From Flavobacteriaceae bacterium (GTDB lineage: Bacteria > Bacteroidota > Bacteroidia > Flavobacteriales > Flavobacteriaceae), in the NCBI GenBank assembly GCA_013043005.1, contig JABDOZ010000010.1, positions 1 through 38,368 of the forward strand: a stretch of DNA of 38,368 nucleotides, read 5' to 3'. Shown in pieces: positions 1-10,152 of this stretch. Numbering within the stretch: the first letter of the stretch is position 1; every line of letters starts with the position of its first letter. The notes beneath the pieces were generated by a model. The model was not told the origin of the DNA. It was given only the letters and a program-made list of their open reading frames with translations, and made no database searches. The translations under genes and the position numbers were made by a program.

Positions 1-2
1 AA

Positions 3-2579
3 ACCAATGAATTTATTGGTGTTAGTGTTGAAGAATTAAAAAAACTGCCCTTTTCAAATCTTAAAAAGTTCAAGGATAAATTAGTAATACAGCAACAGGT
101 AACCATCAGGAACAAACGTGATTTCAATGCGCATAGACTATTACGTGCTATCGATAAGAACACCTTATTGAGCAAGCTTGATACAAGTGAACAATGCAGG
201 CTAACCGATACCATGTTAAGCAAGAGAGAATTACTTGAAGCCTTTTCAGAATTTCCACACATCATTACTAATACTGAAAAATTATTGCAATCGTGCTTGA
301 TTCATTTTGATTTTGGAAATAGTAGAATTTCTCAAAATCAGCGTGTGTATTTAAACTCAAAAGAGGAAGATTATGAGTTACTGGTAAAACTTTGTGAAGA
401 AGGGCTTCCAAAACGCTATAGTAAGGTGACTGATACTGTAAAAAAACGCTTAAAAACAGAACTAAAGACCATTAAGGAAATGGATTTTGTATCCTATTTC
501 CTGATCAATCATGATATTGTGTCGTATTCAAAACGAAAGGGATACATTCATGTAGGCAGAGGTAGTGGAGCAAACAGCATTGTAGCCTATATCATTGGTA
601 TAACTGATGTGGATCCTATAGAACTGGATCTGTATTTTGAACGATTTATCAACCCTTACAGGTCATCACCTCCAGATTTTGATATTGATTTCTCCTGGAA
701 AGAGCGTGATGATGTTACAAACTATATTTTTGAACGCTTTGAACACGTTGCGCTACTTGCTACTTATAACACCTTTAAAAAGCGAGCGGTTGTCAGGGAG
801 TTGGGAAAAGTATTTGGGATGCCAAAAGAAGAGATCGATAAACTAAGCAGTGGACGATATAATCCTAATGACTTAGATGATATCGCTAAACTGGTCTTGA
901 AGTATGGTGAGCTGATCAAAGGGTTTCCTAATCATTTAAGTGTCCATTCCTGTGGTGTCTTGATCTTGGAGAAACCCATACATTATTACTCAGCAACCGA
1001 TCTGCCACCTAAAGGTTTTCCTACGGTTCAGTTTGATATGATAATTGCCGAAGATGCGGGTATTTTTAAGTTTGATATTCTGGGACAGCGTGGATTGGCA
1101 AAAATTAAAGACGCTATTGAAATTGTTAGACAAAACAGACCCGAATTACCACCTATAGATATTACAAGAGTAGAGCAATTTAAAAATGATAAGAACATCA
1201 ATAACCTGTTAAAAAAAGGGAAGGCTATTGGCGCTTATTATGTAGAATCGCCTGCAATGCGTGGTTTGATGACCAAATTGCAAACACAGGATTATTTGGG
1301 CTTGGTAGCTGCGAGTTCAATAATAAGACCAGGTGTTTCAAGTTCCGGAATGAAGAACGCTTTTATTATAAGACAACGCAACCCGGAAAAACGAAAGGAA
1401 GCAAACCCGATCCTGAACAAGATCATGCCAGAAACCTATGGTATCATGGTCTATCAGGAAGATGTATTAAAAGTAGCCAATCAGTTTGCAGGGTTGAATT
1501 TAGGAGAAGCCGATGTATTAAGACGTGGTATGAGTGGGAAATTCCGATCCAGATCTGAGTTTAAGGCAGTAGAGGAGAAGTTCATCAATAATTGCAGAGA
1601 CAGAGGCTATCCTGAAGAACTCATTTTTGAGGTTTGGAACCAGATAAAAAGTTTTGCGGGTTATGCTTTTGCAAAAGGACATTCTGCTTCCTATGCAGTA
1701 GAAAGCTATCAAAGTTTATATTTAAAATGCTATTTTCCTTTGGAGTTCATGGTGGCTGTACTCAATAATGGTGGTGGCTTTTACAGTGTAGCCCATTATA
1801 TTCATGAGACCAAAATGTGTGGAGGCAGCATACATGCACCTTGTATTAATACGAGTGATCATCCTAATATAATAATAGGAGAGGACATCTATTTAGGTTT
1901 TGGATATTTGAGGAGTTTAGAACGATTGGTCATAAAAAGGATACTATCAGAAAGGCAGCTCTTTGGTCCATTCAAGTCACTGGATGATTTCATTGACAGA
2001 GTGGCTATAAGTATTGAGCAATTAACCATTTTAATAAGGATTGGTGCTTTTAGATTTACCGATCTGCCAAAATGTGAATTACTGTGGCAGGCCATTTTTA
2101 AACTGAATGCGCACCAGGCCAAGACAACACAATCTAAATTATTTAAGATACAGCACAAAAAATTCAATATTCCTAAGCTCAATTCCAATTGGCTCGAAGA
2201 TGCCTATGATGAGATGGAATTACTGGGCTTTCCGCTATGTAATTATTTTGATCTGGTTGCAGAACCCATCAAAAGCAATATGGGAGCCAAGGATTTGGTT
2301 AACAATATCAATAAACCTGTGTTGATGTATGGTATTATGGTTCATACGCGATTTCATAAATCATCACAAGGTAAGCTGATGCGTTTTACCTGTTTTACAG
2401 ATCTGGATGGTGAGTATTTTGATACGGTTCATTTTACCAAGGTTGTGGAGAGATATCCAATTCATGGAACTGGTGTTTATGCTTGTTATGGTAAAGTGAC
2501 AGAAGAGTTTGATTTTTTTTCATTAGATATTATCTGGTCCAAAAAATTAAACTTAAAACCCGATCCAAGAGCAGCTTAA
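3..2579 (+). CDS. dnaE: DNA polymerase III alpha subunit (DnaE-type), 5'-partial; possibly the shorter error-prone paralogue
   Basis: Frame is open from window base 3 through the listed ORF (its TTG 'start' at 168 is internal). Contains PDFDIDF catalytic motif, GRGSGANSIVAYIIGITDVDPIELDLYFERFINP and SFAGYAFAKGHSASYA, all typical of C-family polymerases. Confidence 0.92.
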   Translation, partial: TNEFIGVSVEELKKLPFSNLKKFKDKLVIQQQVTIRNKRDFNAHRLLRAIDKNTLLSKLDTSEQCRLTDTMLSKRELLEAFSEFPHIITNTEKLLQSCLIHFDFGNSRISQNQRVYLNSKEEDYELLVKLCEEGLPKRYSKVTDTVKKRLKTELKTIKEMDFVSYFLINHDIVSYSKRKGYIHVGRGSGANSIVAYIIGITDVDPIELDLYFERFINPYRSSPPDFDIDFSWKERDDVTNYIFERFEHVALLATYNTFKKRAVVRELGKVFGMPKEEIDKLSSGRYNPNDLDDIAKLVLKYGELIKGFPNHLSVHSCGVLILEKPIHYYSATDLPPKGFPTVQFDMIIAEDAGIFKFDILGQRGLAKIKDAIEIVRQNRPELPPIDITRVEQFKNDKNINNLLKKGKAIGAYYVESPAMRGLMTKLQTQDYLGLVAASSIIRPGVSSSGMKNAFIIRQRNPEKRKEANPILNKIMPETYGIMVYQEDVLKVANQFAGLNLGEADVLRRGMSGKFRSRSEFKAVEEKFINNCRDRGYPEELIFEVWNQIKSFAGYAFAKGHSASYAVESYQSLYLKCYFPLEFMVAVLNNGGGFYSVAHYIHETKMCGGSIHAPCINTSDHPNIIIGEDIYLGFGYLRSLERLVIKRILSERQLFGPFKSLDDFIDRVAISIEQLTILIRIGAFRFTDLPKCELLWQAIFKLNAHQAKTTQSKLFKIQHKKFNIPKLNSNWLEDAYDEMELLGFPLCNYFDLVAEPIKSNMGAKDLVNNINKPVLMYGIMVHTRFHKSSQGKLMRFTCFTDLDGEYFDTVHFTKVVERYPIHGTGVYACYGKVTEEFDFFSLDIIWSKKLNLKPDPRAA

Positions 2580-2662
2580 ACTAAATAAAATAAAAAACCC
2601 CCATTGATTTGCACCAATAAGGATTTTAATTTGGTTGGTTAGTAGGTTTTTATTTAGGTAAA

Positions 2663-3430
2663 TTAATCACCACTCATTTCCTTATTATAGACCCATATTT
2701 CATCCCAGGTATTTGTAAATGCACGTTCCGCGTTATCTGCAAAGGCATCCCATTTATCTTCACCATATACTTCATTGAATGTTTTTCTGAATAAAGGGTC
2801 ATCATCCAATTCACCCCAGTTTTTCAGGAAACCTACTGTGGCGATATGTCGTCCAAGATCTCCTTGCCTGAATTCGTTATAGTAAATACCCCAAGGATTA
2901 ACGCCATCCATCTTTTTTACCACTTCACTAACCATAGTAAAGTGCGGTTTTACAGAAGAACCATTGTCACCATCAACTTCAAAATATCTAAAATATAAAA
3001 TAGGGTATTTTGAATTGTCACCATCTAGCATTGACGTGTTGTTAAGCTTATCATCCGCCTTCCAATATTCAACCGTGTGCATTTTTTTAATGTATGGCAT
3101 AACGTTATCTCTCCAGTCGGCATCATGACCACCTTCACTGGGCCTGGAATCATTATGTTTATGCATCATGGGTCCCATTTCCCATATTATATTACCCGCA
3201 TTAGGACCTGTTGTAATGTTGTAAACTGTTGCTTTATAAGGTCCTTCCTTATGGTAAGTTGCATTGTGTTTTCTCATATTTTCACCAAGAACCTTGAGTT
3301 TGGTGTAATCCGGTGTTAACATAATGTCTTCCCACATTTCGTAAGACTTGTCTTCTTGGGCATTAACAGTCATCATAGTTCCGCAAACAATGAAAACCAT
3401 GACGATTAATGAAATTGATTTTTTGATCAT
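2663..3430 (-). CDS. Secreted hypothetical protein with N-terminal signal peptide
   Basis: 255 aa ORF; MIKKSISLIVMVFIVCGTMMTVNAQ signal peptide; no family recognised. Confidence 0.8.
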   Translation of the reverse strand: MIKKSISLIVMVFIVCGTMMTVNAQEDKSYEMWEDIMLTPDYTKLKVLGENMRKHNATYHKEGPYKATVYNITTGPNAGNIIWEMGPMMHKHNDSRPSEGGHDADWRDNVMPYIKKMHTVEYWKADDKLNNTSMLDGDNSKYPILYFRYFEVDGDNGSSVKPHFTMVSEVVKKMDGVNPWGIYYNEFRQGDLGRHIATVGFLKNWGELDDDPLFRKTFNEVYGEDKWDAFADNAERAFTNTWDEIWVYNKEMSGD

Positions 3431-3736
3431 AATTTAAAATTTGTTGGTTAGTAATAATACCATACAACCATTGTATAGTAAATGCTTTAAAATTTTCGGG
3501 GGACTTGACACCTATAATAAATGAGCGCTATTGAAATGATCATTTAAGATAAATTATCAGTTTTGTAGGTGTTTAAATATATAAATTTTTTTTGAATATG
3601 TATGAATATTCTTTAATAGGGTCCTAAAGTATTATTACAAAATTAGTATCACAACTACTACAGTATTAAGATTTCAATTTGGAATAATTCATTAAATTAT
3701 GATATTTAACCAATCAAGTAGAATAAAATAAAATTT

Positions 3737-4303
3737 ATGGCTTCATTTACTTCAATACGAGAAAAACGTCTTTGGCTCTGGTCATTGGCAATAACGATTA
3801 CCATTTATTCTACACTTTTTTTCGGGCAACCGCTGGCAACCTTATTTGAAGACCAAAATGTACGTGCGGTCATCTTTGTGCTCGTCATGGTTTTGATTGG
3901 TACTGCCATAATGTTGTATTCCATAAAGACTCAACCGAGTAATACAGAAATTGCTGTAATACTGGGAGTCGTCGCTGTTTATATTATGTTTATACTAAGA
4001 TTGGGAATGCCGGAACGCAGCCATTTAATGGAATATAGTGTACTTGCAATTTTAATTCATAATGCAATTGTTGAACGCTTAAAAGGAGGTAGGCAGATAC
4101 ACTTTCCAACAGCATTTGCATTCCTTATGGCATTTTTAATTGGTGTGATTGATGAATGTATCCAATTATTTATTCCAGATAGGGTTTTTGACCCTGAAGA
4201 TATTATTTTCAATGCTTTGGCTGTAGCGATGGCAATTGGATCTAATGTACTTTTTAGCTGGGCAAGAAAGCGATTTAAAAAAAGAAAAAAAAATTATGAA
4301 TAG
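3737..4303 (+). CDS. VanZ-like family membrane protein
   Basis: 188 aa, multiple TM segments, 'RSHLMEYSVLAILI...FAFLMAFLIGVIDECIQLFIPDRVFDPEDIIFNALAVAMAI' VanZ-like signature (H..EY, DE..Q.F.P.R..D..D...N..G-like). Confidence 0.8.
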   Translation: MASFTSIREKRLWLWSLAITITIYSTLFFGQPLATLFEDQNVRAVIFVLVMVLIGTAIMLYSIKTQPSNTEIAVILGVVAVYIMFILRLGMPERSHLMEYSVLAILIHNAIVERLKGGRQIHFPTAFAFLMAFLIGVIDECIQLFIPDRVFDPEDIIFNALAVAMAIGSNVLFSWARKRFKKRKKNYE

Positions 4304-4445
4304 AAAAACTATATGAAGAATTTACTCAAGGAAAGATTTTAGACTAATTGAAAATTTTTACTCCTTTTGTCAATTATAGAATTAAATAGTCCTAAAAAAC
4401 CTATTGAATTCGATTAGATTTTTCCTTACAATAACGTTCTGCTAA

Positions 4446-6164
4446 TTACTTTTTCAATACTTTTAAATATTTAGTTAATCCTTTTGTGTTGGTAATTTTT
4501 AAAAAATACAGACCGCTTTTTCCATTAAAATTCAATTCAAATCGATTCGATTTTCTTATAATATCAGTTGGAATAATTTGACCCAACTGGTTAATCAAAC
4601 TTATTGAATAATGAGCAACATTACCCTTTAACTCTAAAACTAAAGGACCACTGGTTGGATTTGGATAAATTTTAAAATTGTTACCAGGATTATTTTCATT
4701 AATTCCAAGATTATCAGCACTCATTTTGTGTATAAAAATATCACCATTACCAAGAGGTGATAAGTTATATGTATTTGCTCCAGGATCGAAATCGACTTCT
4801 CCTCCTTCAAAACCACCTGTAGTAAAGATATTATCAGAAGTATCTAATGCAGAAGACCAAGAACTAACATAAACTTCTTCATCAGCACCTCCAAAATGTT
4901 TTGCCCAAACAAAAGTTCCCTCAGGGTTTAGCTTTACTATAAAAACATCTGAACTTCCTTGCGAGGTTAAATAATAATTACCAATACTTGGATCAAAATC
5001 ACTGGTTCCCCAAAACCACCCGGTTACAATTACGTTGCCTGAAGAGTCTAGTTTTATAGAATTTCCAGGTTCCTCTCCAGCTGGGCCTCCCATTGCTCTG
5101 GCCCATACAAAATTACCTGACATATCCAGTTTTTCAACGAAACAGTCTTGCCCTCCAGCAGAAGAAAGATTAAATGAACCAGTTCCCGGGTCAAAGTCAG
5201 GATTTCCAGAAAATTCACCAGTAATATAAATGTGGTTATTAGAATTATCTAAAGCAATTTCATGTCCTCGATCGGCTCCTGTATCACCTATTTTTTTAGC
5301 CCAAACAAAGCTGCCGGATGAAGCGAGTTTTAAAATATAAATATCTCTAGATCCAGATGATGCCAAATTAAATATTGCTGAATCGGGATTAAAATCTACA
5401 GTTCCCCGAAATGCGCCAGTTACATAGAGATAATCTCCAGAAGTATCTACTTTTATATCAACTCCTTCATCTCCGCTGTAACTTCCAATTCGTTTCGCCC
5501 AAACCAGATTTCCTATTGAATTGAGCTTAGCAATATATATATCATTACTTCCTGCAGAAGTAAGATTATGAATTCCCGTACTAGGATCAAAATCTACTGT
5601 TCCAGTAAAATCACCAGTAATATATACATTACCTTGAGAATCTAAATCTAGTGAATGTCCAGTTATATAATTGCCGGTTCCACCAAATTGTTTAGCCCAC
5701 AAAAAATTACCCGAATTATCCAGTTTTACAACAAAAGAGTCACTTGCCCCTATAGCTGTAAGATTATTGACACCTAATCCAGGGTTGAAATCAACATTTC
5801 CTCGAAAATTACCTGTAATGTAAAGGTTTTCGTTTTTATCACGGTCGATAAAAATCGCGTATTCATAATCTAAGCCTCCTATTTGTTTAGCCCACAGTAA
5901 GTTTCCTGATGAATCCATTTTTGAAATAAAAATGTCTGAATTTCCAACGGAAGTTAAATTGAATGAGTTCTCACTAGGATCAAAATCAGTAGTACCACTG
6001 AATAATCCTGTAGTATAAATATTTCCTGTTGCATCTGTAATAATGGAATAGCCTAATCCATAATCGGTACCTCCCATTTGTTTAGCCCACTCGAATTTAA
6101 CATCCTGGGCATTAGTTACCATAAATACTAATATGGTAATTAGTAGAGTAATTATTTTTTTCAT
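4446..6164 (-). CDS. Secreted SBBP-like repeat (predicted beta-propeller) protein with T9SS type A sorting domain
   Basis: 572 aa; signal peptide; 7 repeats with WAK..GG and TG.F.GT.DFDP..G..NL...G..D.F..KL; C-terminus 'FKIYPNPTSGPLVLEL...GLYFLKITNTKGLTKYLKVLKK' typical of type A T9SS sorting. Confidence 0.88.
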   Translation of the reverse strand: MKKIITLLITILVFMVTNAQDVKFEWAKQMGGTDYGLGYSIITDATGNIYTTGLFSGTTDFDPSENSFNLTSVGNSDIFISKMDSSGNLLWAKQIGGLDYEYAIFIDRDKNENLYITGNFRGNVDFNPGLGVNNLTAIGASDSFVVKLDNSGNFLWAKQFGGTGNYITGHSLDLDSQGNVYITGDFTGTVDFDPSTGIHNLTSAGSNDIYIAKLNSIGNLVWAKRIGSYSGDEGVDIKVDTSGDYLYVTGAFRGTVDFNPDSAIFNLASSGSRDIYILKLASSGSFVWAKKIGDTGADRGHEIALDNSNNHIYITGEFSGNPDFDPGTGSFNLSSAGGQDCFVEKLDMSGNFVWARAMGGPAGEEPGNSIKLDSSGNVIVTGWFWGTSDFDPSIGNYYLTSQGSSDVFIVKLNPEGTFVWAKHFGGADEEVYVSSWSSALDTSDNIFTTGGFEGGEVDFDPGANTYNLSPLGNGDIFIHKMSADNLGINENNPGNNFKIYPNPTSGPLVLELKGNVAHYSISLINQLGQIIPTDIIRKSNRFELNFNGKSGLYFLKITNTKGLTKYLKVLKK

Positions 6165-6214
6165 TTTAATTGATTTTATGTTGTAATAGTATTTTTTATT
6201 TCTATTTCAAAAGT

Positions 6215-6691
6215 TTATAAGTCTATTGTTACCACAGCAGATAAAACTTGTGATTTCTTCGTATTTAGATTTCCAAATGATAAAGATTCACGTTTTATAG
6301 AAAGTGATGCTTTTCTTTTGTTTTTTCCGGCTGAAATAAAAAATGGAATACTAGCAACAGCAGTGGCTCCCCCTAAAATAGCTATCATTCCGCCACCTCC
6401 TCCCTCAAATACATATCCCAATCCTTCCCAGCCGGTTGATTTAGACAACTTTTTATTGCTGTTATCCACAGTAACAAGACCTTTAACTGTAAGCGCCGCA
6501 CCAGCACCAAGCAAAATCCAGGCAGTAGTTTTTTGTCTTTTATGTTTTAAACTGTAGAAGTCATATTGTGTTTGTGTGAAATATTTATTCTTTTCCTGTG
6601 GAGGATCATCAGTTGAATTTTCAATAACTGGTCCATATGTATATTGGAAAGTCAAGATAAATATCAAAAATAAGTTGAAAGAGAATTTCAT
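6215..6691 (-). CDS. Hypothetical membrane/secreted protein
   Basis: 158 aa ORF with N-terminal hydrophobic signal and two hydrophobic segments; no family recognised. Confidence 0.6.
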   Translation of the reverse strand: MKFSFNLFLIFILTFQYTYGPVIENSTDDPPQEKNKYFTQTQYDFYSLKHKRQKTTAWILLGAGAALTVKGLVTVDNSNKKLSKSTGWEGLGYVFEGGGGGMIAILGGATAVASIPFFISAGKNKRKASLSIKRESLSFGNLNTKKSQVLSAVVTIDL

Positions 6692-7189
6692 AACTAATTG
6701 CTTTTAATTTTAGTCAGAAATCTATATTTGGAATAACACTTTAAATTACAAATTCAATAGCCACCAACCAATGATAATGGTCATGCTGTGAATTTCTATA
6801 TAAATGTATTTATGAAAAGTGAATAAGCGTTTTAAATTAATGCAAATACTAAAAAGTATTTTTATTAAAAATCACAAAATAAACCTTGAAATATTCGAAC
6901 AAGAAAAACTGATATAAAATTTATGGGCTTATTAAATTACTAGCAAAAGAAGTCCAGATCACAAATAGTTGATTAACTTTTAAATTTTATTTTTTTGAAT
7001 TTTAACATATTTTTAACTATATTCGGAACAATAACTAGCCAACTAAATCAACTGTTTTTGTTTCTACTATATAGATCTTATTTCGGTATTTTCAGCCAGT
7101 TATTAAATTATTATTTGGAGTTAGATCAGATTTCACCTGAACAAAGTTGGGGTGATACAGTATTCTATTATTAAATCAACTAAATAAAT

Positions 7190-7780
7190 ATGGCTATTTT
7201 AATTTCTTCTTTGCCAGATGGCATTCAAATTTTAGAGAATAGTAAATCAGAATTGGTATTGGAATATATTGAATATATGATCTTATATTTTGGCTTATCT
7301 CTAGCCATGATTATGATGATGTTAATACCTGTGGTTTTGTTTTTTTCAATGGTTGGGAATTATATATCCATGAGCGATTATTACAAAAAGCTGAATAGAG
7401 GCATTAACTTTCTAGAAAATAATAAAAAATCAAAATATTTGGAGTCTTTAAGAGATAAATATGTTAAATCATATTCCAATTTTTTTAAATATTTTAGTGC
7501 TATTGCTATCTGGAATATTTTCTCCCTACTATATATTATTGTAGGTTTTGATAGTTTTATTGCTGGTTTAAAGGAATATTTCTACTTTCCTTTTTACGTA
7601 TTTCAGACTTTGAATAAAGAAGAAATTTTCGATACAATCTATGTATTTAATTCAGAAGGCCTAATTATGTCAGCAATAATAATTCTAACTTTCTCTTTTT
7701 ATCACATAGGAAAATATGTAGGGCTTTATATTGCTAAAAATAAAATTAAAGAGAGAAATCTAAATTTAGTAATTAGTTAA
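7190..7780 (+). CDS. Hypothetical multi-pass membrane protein
   Basis: 196 aa with about four hydrophobic segments; ATG start in AT-rich leader. Confidence 0.65.
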   Translation: MAILISSLPDGIQILENSKSELVLEYIEYMILYFGLSLAMIMMMLIPVVLFFSMVGNYISMSDYYKKLNRGINFLENNKKSKYLESLRDKYVKSYSNFFKYFSAIAIWNIFSLLYIIVGFDSFIAGLKEYFYFPFYVFQTLNKEEIFDTIYVFNSEGLIMSAIIILTFSFYHIGKYVGLYIAKNKIKERNLNLVIS

Positions 7781-7833
7781 AAACAAGTTTGTTTCAATCT
7801 ATTTATATTATTTCTTAATTATTTCTAGACTAT

Positions 7834-8037
7834 TTAACTCTTTTTCTTAGTAAGATCTATTAATGGAAATACAATACCAAAAATAATGGCAAGCCTAAAA
7901 GATGTTTCCCAATCTACTTTTTGAACATCATTAAAAATCAAACTCCATAAATATGTTACAACCACAGTTACAATTAAAGTGACAGAAAAAAAAGTAAGAA
8001 ATCCGATTAAAAATTTTTTGAACCAATGATTTTTCAC
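7834..8037 (-). CDS. Small membrane protein (67 aa, two TM segments)
   Basis: MKNHWFKKFLIGFLTFFSVTLIVTVVVTYLWSLI...SFRLAIIFGIVFPLIDLTKKKS; ATG start, plausible small membrane protein. Confidence 0.55.
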   Translation of the reverse strand: MKNHWFKKFLIGFLTFFSVTLIVTVVVTYLWSLIFNDVQKVDWETSFRLAIIFGIVFPLIDLTKKKS

Positions 8038-8146
8038 TCTATAAAAAAATTAATGATTAAAGAATGAAATGTAATTAAAATGGCACATATTACCATTAAC
8101 ATTAAAAAAATATGTTTTTCAACATGCTAAGAAGAAATAATAAGAA

Positions 8147-8374
8147 CTAGGCAACTCGTTCCATTTTTTTAATGATGTACTGTTTCAATTTAGCTAAGTC
8201 AATCATCATTAACATCAGACTTACCTGATGTATGTCCTGAAATGATTCCTTTTTAGCAGTTTCGTCCAGTTTTTTGAATGTCTCTAATTGCTCAGGTAAA
8301 AGTTGTGATTGGTCTTTTCTTACCTCTTCTATAGCTTTTAATATAAAGTCTTTTTTAACCTTAAAATCATTCAT
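8147..8374 (-). CDS. Small hypothetical protein (start reassigned to internal ATG)
   Basis: Supplied ORF starts at 8410, but MNDFKVKKDFILKAIEEVRKDQ from the ATG at 8374 looks like the natural soluble start. Confidence 0.6.
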   Translation of the reverse strand: MNDFKVKKDFILKAIEEVRKDQSQLLPEQLETFKKLDETAKKESFQDIHQVSLMLMMIDLAKLKQYIIKKMERVA

Positions 8375-8589
8375 ACCTAAATATAACAAAAATCTAGCTA
8401 TTAAAATCATTGATTTAGTTAGAAATATTAACAGTTAATTCACGAGATTCCGCTTATAAGATGAAGCTGTTTTTCTTTTTTTATTTGGAGACAAATTTTT
8501 TAATTGAGCATTAAAACCCCCCAATATTTATCTAGCTTCTTTCATTACTATTAGTGACAATTATCATATTAAATCATGGTTGTTTCAGG

Positions 8590-8597
8590 TACCTTTG
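8590..8597 (+). promoter_or_regulatory. Possible Bacteroidota -7 element TACCTTTG upstream of the cDPG synthetase-like gene
   Basis: Matches TAnnTTTG, 39 nt before ATG at 8636; no clear -33 TTG seen. Confidence 0.35.
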
Positions 8598-8635
8598 AAG
8601 TTTAAATTTTATAACTAAAAAATAAACTAAATATT

Positions 8636-9997
8636 ATGAAAAAACGAGTCCTGATTATGGGTGCAGCTGGAAGAGATTTCCACAATTTCAACACTGTTTA
8701 TCGCGATAATAAAGATTACGAGGTCGTAGCTTTTACCGCAGCTCAAATTCCTGATATTAACGATAGAAAATATCCAGCTTCTCTCGCGGGTGAGCTGTAT
8801 CCAGAAGGAATTCCAATATTTGACGAAAAGGATCTGGAAGAACTAATTGTAAATTTAAAAGTAGATGATGTTGCGTTTGCATATTCTGATGTTCCTTATG
8901 AGTACATTATGCATAAAAGTGCTTTAGTAAATACTGCTGGTGCCAATTTCGTTCTTTTGGGAACCAAGGACACTGCAGTTAAAAGTGTGAAGCCGCTTAT
9001 AAGTGTTTGTGCCACCAGAACCGGTTGTGGAAAAAGTCAGACATCAAGACGACTTATCGAGATCCTCATGGAGCATCATTTAAAGGTGGTTGCCATTCGT
9101 CACCCAATGCCTTATGGGGATCTAGCAAAACAAAAAGTTCAGCGTTTTGCAACTGTAGAAGATTTAAAATTACATAAATGCACCATCGAAGAGATGGAAG
9201 AGTATGAACCTCATGTAGTTCGTGGAAACGTGATCTATGCAGGAGTTGATTATGAAGCCATTCTTAGGGCAGCAGAAAATGATCCTGACGGTTGTGATGT
9301 AGTTGTCTGGGATGGAGGTAATAACGATTTCTCGTTCTATCAGTCAGATCTCTATATAACGGTTACCGATCCTCATAGAGCAGGCCACGGAATGAAATAT
9401 TATCCTGGTGAAGTCAATCTAAGAATGTCTGACGCTGTTATCATTAATAAAATAGATACAGCCAAACCAAAAGGTGTGGCAAAGATCAGAAAAATATTGT
9501 CTGAGGTCGTACCAACTGCAACTGTTATAGATGCTGCCTCACCAATTAGTGTCGAGGATGCTGGTTTGATACGAGACAAAAAAGTATTGGTTGTTGAGGA
9601 TGGTCCAACGTTGACCCATGGAGGTATGAAAATAGGAGCAGGCTCAGTGGCAGCTAAGAAATTTGGAGCCGCTAAAATTATTGATCCCAGACCATTTTTG
9701 GTAGGTAAGCTAAAAGAAACGTTCGATATCTATCCTAATATTGGAACCATTTTACCAGCTATGGGTTATGGTGAGCAACAACTAAAAGATCTTGAAGCCA
9801 CGATTAATGCTTGTGATTGCGATACTGTTATCATTGGAACTCCAATTGATCTAAGACGAGTGGTTAACATCAATAAACCGAGTACAAGAGTCAGTTATGA
9901 TTTGCAGTCTATTGGTAAACCGAACTTCGAGGATTTCGTTAAAGAATTCTTAGTAAAAAAAGGGATTGGAAACAGCATGGAAGAAATGTTTAGTTGA
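8636..9997 (+). CDS. Cyclic 2,3-diphosphoglycerate synthetase-like P-loop NTPase
   Basis: 453 aa; N-terminal Rossmann-like KKRVLIMGAAGRDFHNFN, P-loop ATRTGCGKSQTSRR, WDGGNNDFSFYQSDLYITVTDPHRAGHGMKYYPGE, NKID motif. Confidence 0.85.
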   Translation: MKKRVLIMGAAGRDFHNFNTVYRDNKDYEVVAFTAAQIPDINDRKYPASLAGELYPEGIPIFDEKDLEELIVNLKVDDVAFAYSDVPYEYIMHKSALVNTAGANFVLLGTKDTAVKSVKPLISVCATRTGCGKSQTSRRLIEILMEHHLKVVAIRHPMPYGDLAKQKVQRFATVEDLKLHKCTIEEMEEYEPHVVRGNVIYAGVDYEAILRAAENDPDGCDVVVWDGGNNDFSFYQSDLYITVTDPHRAGHGMKYYPGEVNLRMSDAVIINKIDTAKPKGVAKIRKILSEVVPTATVIDAASPISVEDAGLIRDKKVLVVEDGPTLTHGGMKIGAGSVAAKKFGAAKIIDPRPFLVGKLKETFDIYPNIGTILPAMGYGEQQLKDLEATINACDCDTVIIGTPIDLRRVVNINKPSTRVSYDLQSIGKPNFEDFVKEFLVKKGIGNSMEEMFS

Positions 9998-10023
9998 TTT
10001 AGTGATAAGTATGTACTTAAACG

Positions 10024-10057
10024 AAACATAGCACCTATTTAGGTGCTATGTTTTTTT
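10024..10057 (+). terminator. Rho-independent terminator
   Basis: AAACATAGCACCT-ATTT-AGGTGCTATGTTT perfect 13-bp stem followed by T run, just after stop of 8636..9997. Confidence 0.92.
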
Positions 10058-10069
10058 ATGGCTAAAAAA

Positions 10070-10110
10070 AAAACCAACCCTTCAATTGTAGTTTTTAAGA
10101 AGGGCTGGCT
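10070..10110 (-). terminator. Rho-independent terminator of asnA
   Basis: Minus strand GCCAGCCCTTC...GAAGGGTTGGT followed by a T10 run. Confidence 0.85.
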
Positions 10111-10152
10111 CAATTCATCTTGCTAGATTAGTCAACTTGTAATGTGATCAAA

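Noticed and set aside
637-846. 69-aa ORF inside the dnaE-type gene (same strand, other frame); also 1518..1712, 1889..2188 and 2107..2325
   Set aside because: Out-of-frame shadows of a strongly conserved polymerase gene.
2630-3455. TTGGTTAGTA-like direct repeats flanking the 2663..3430 gene
   Set aside because: Short and imperfect beyond 10 bp; no mobile-element hallmarks.
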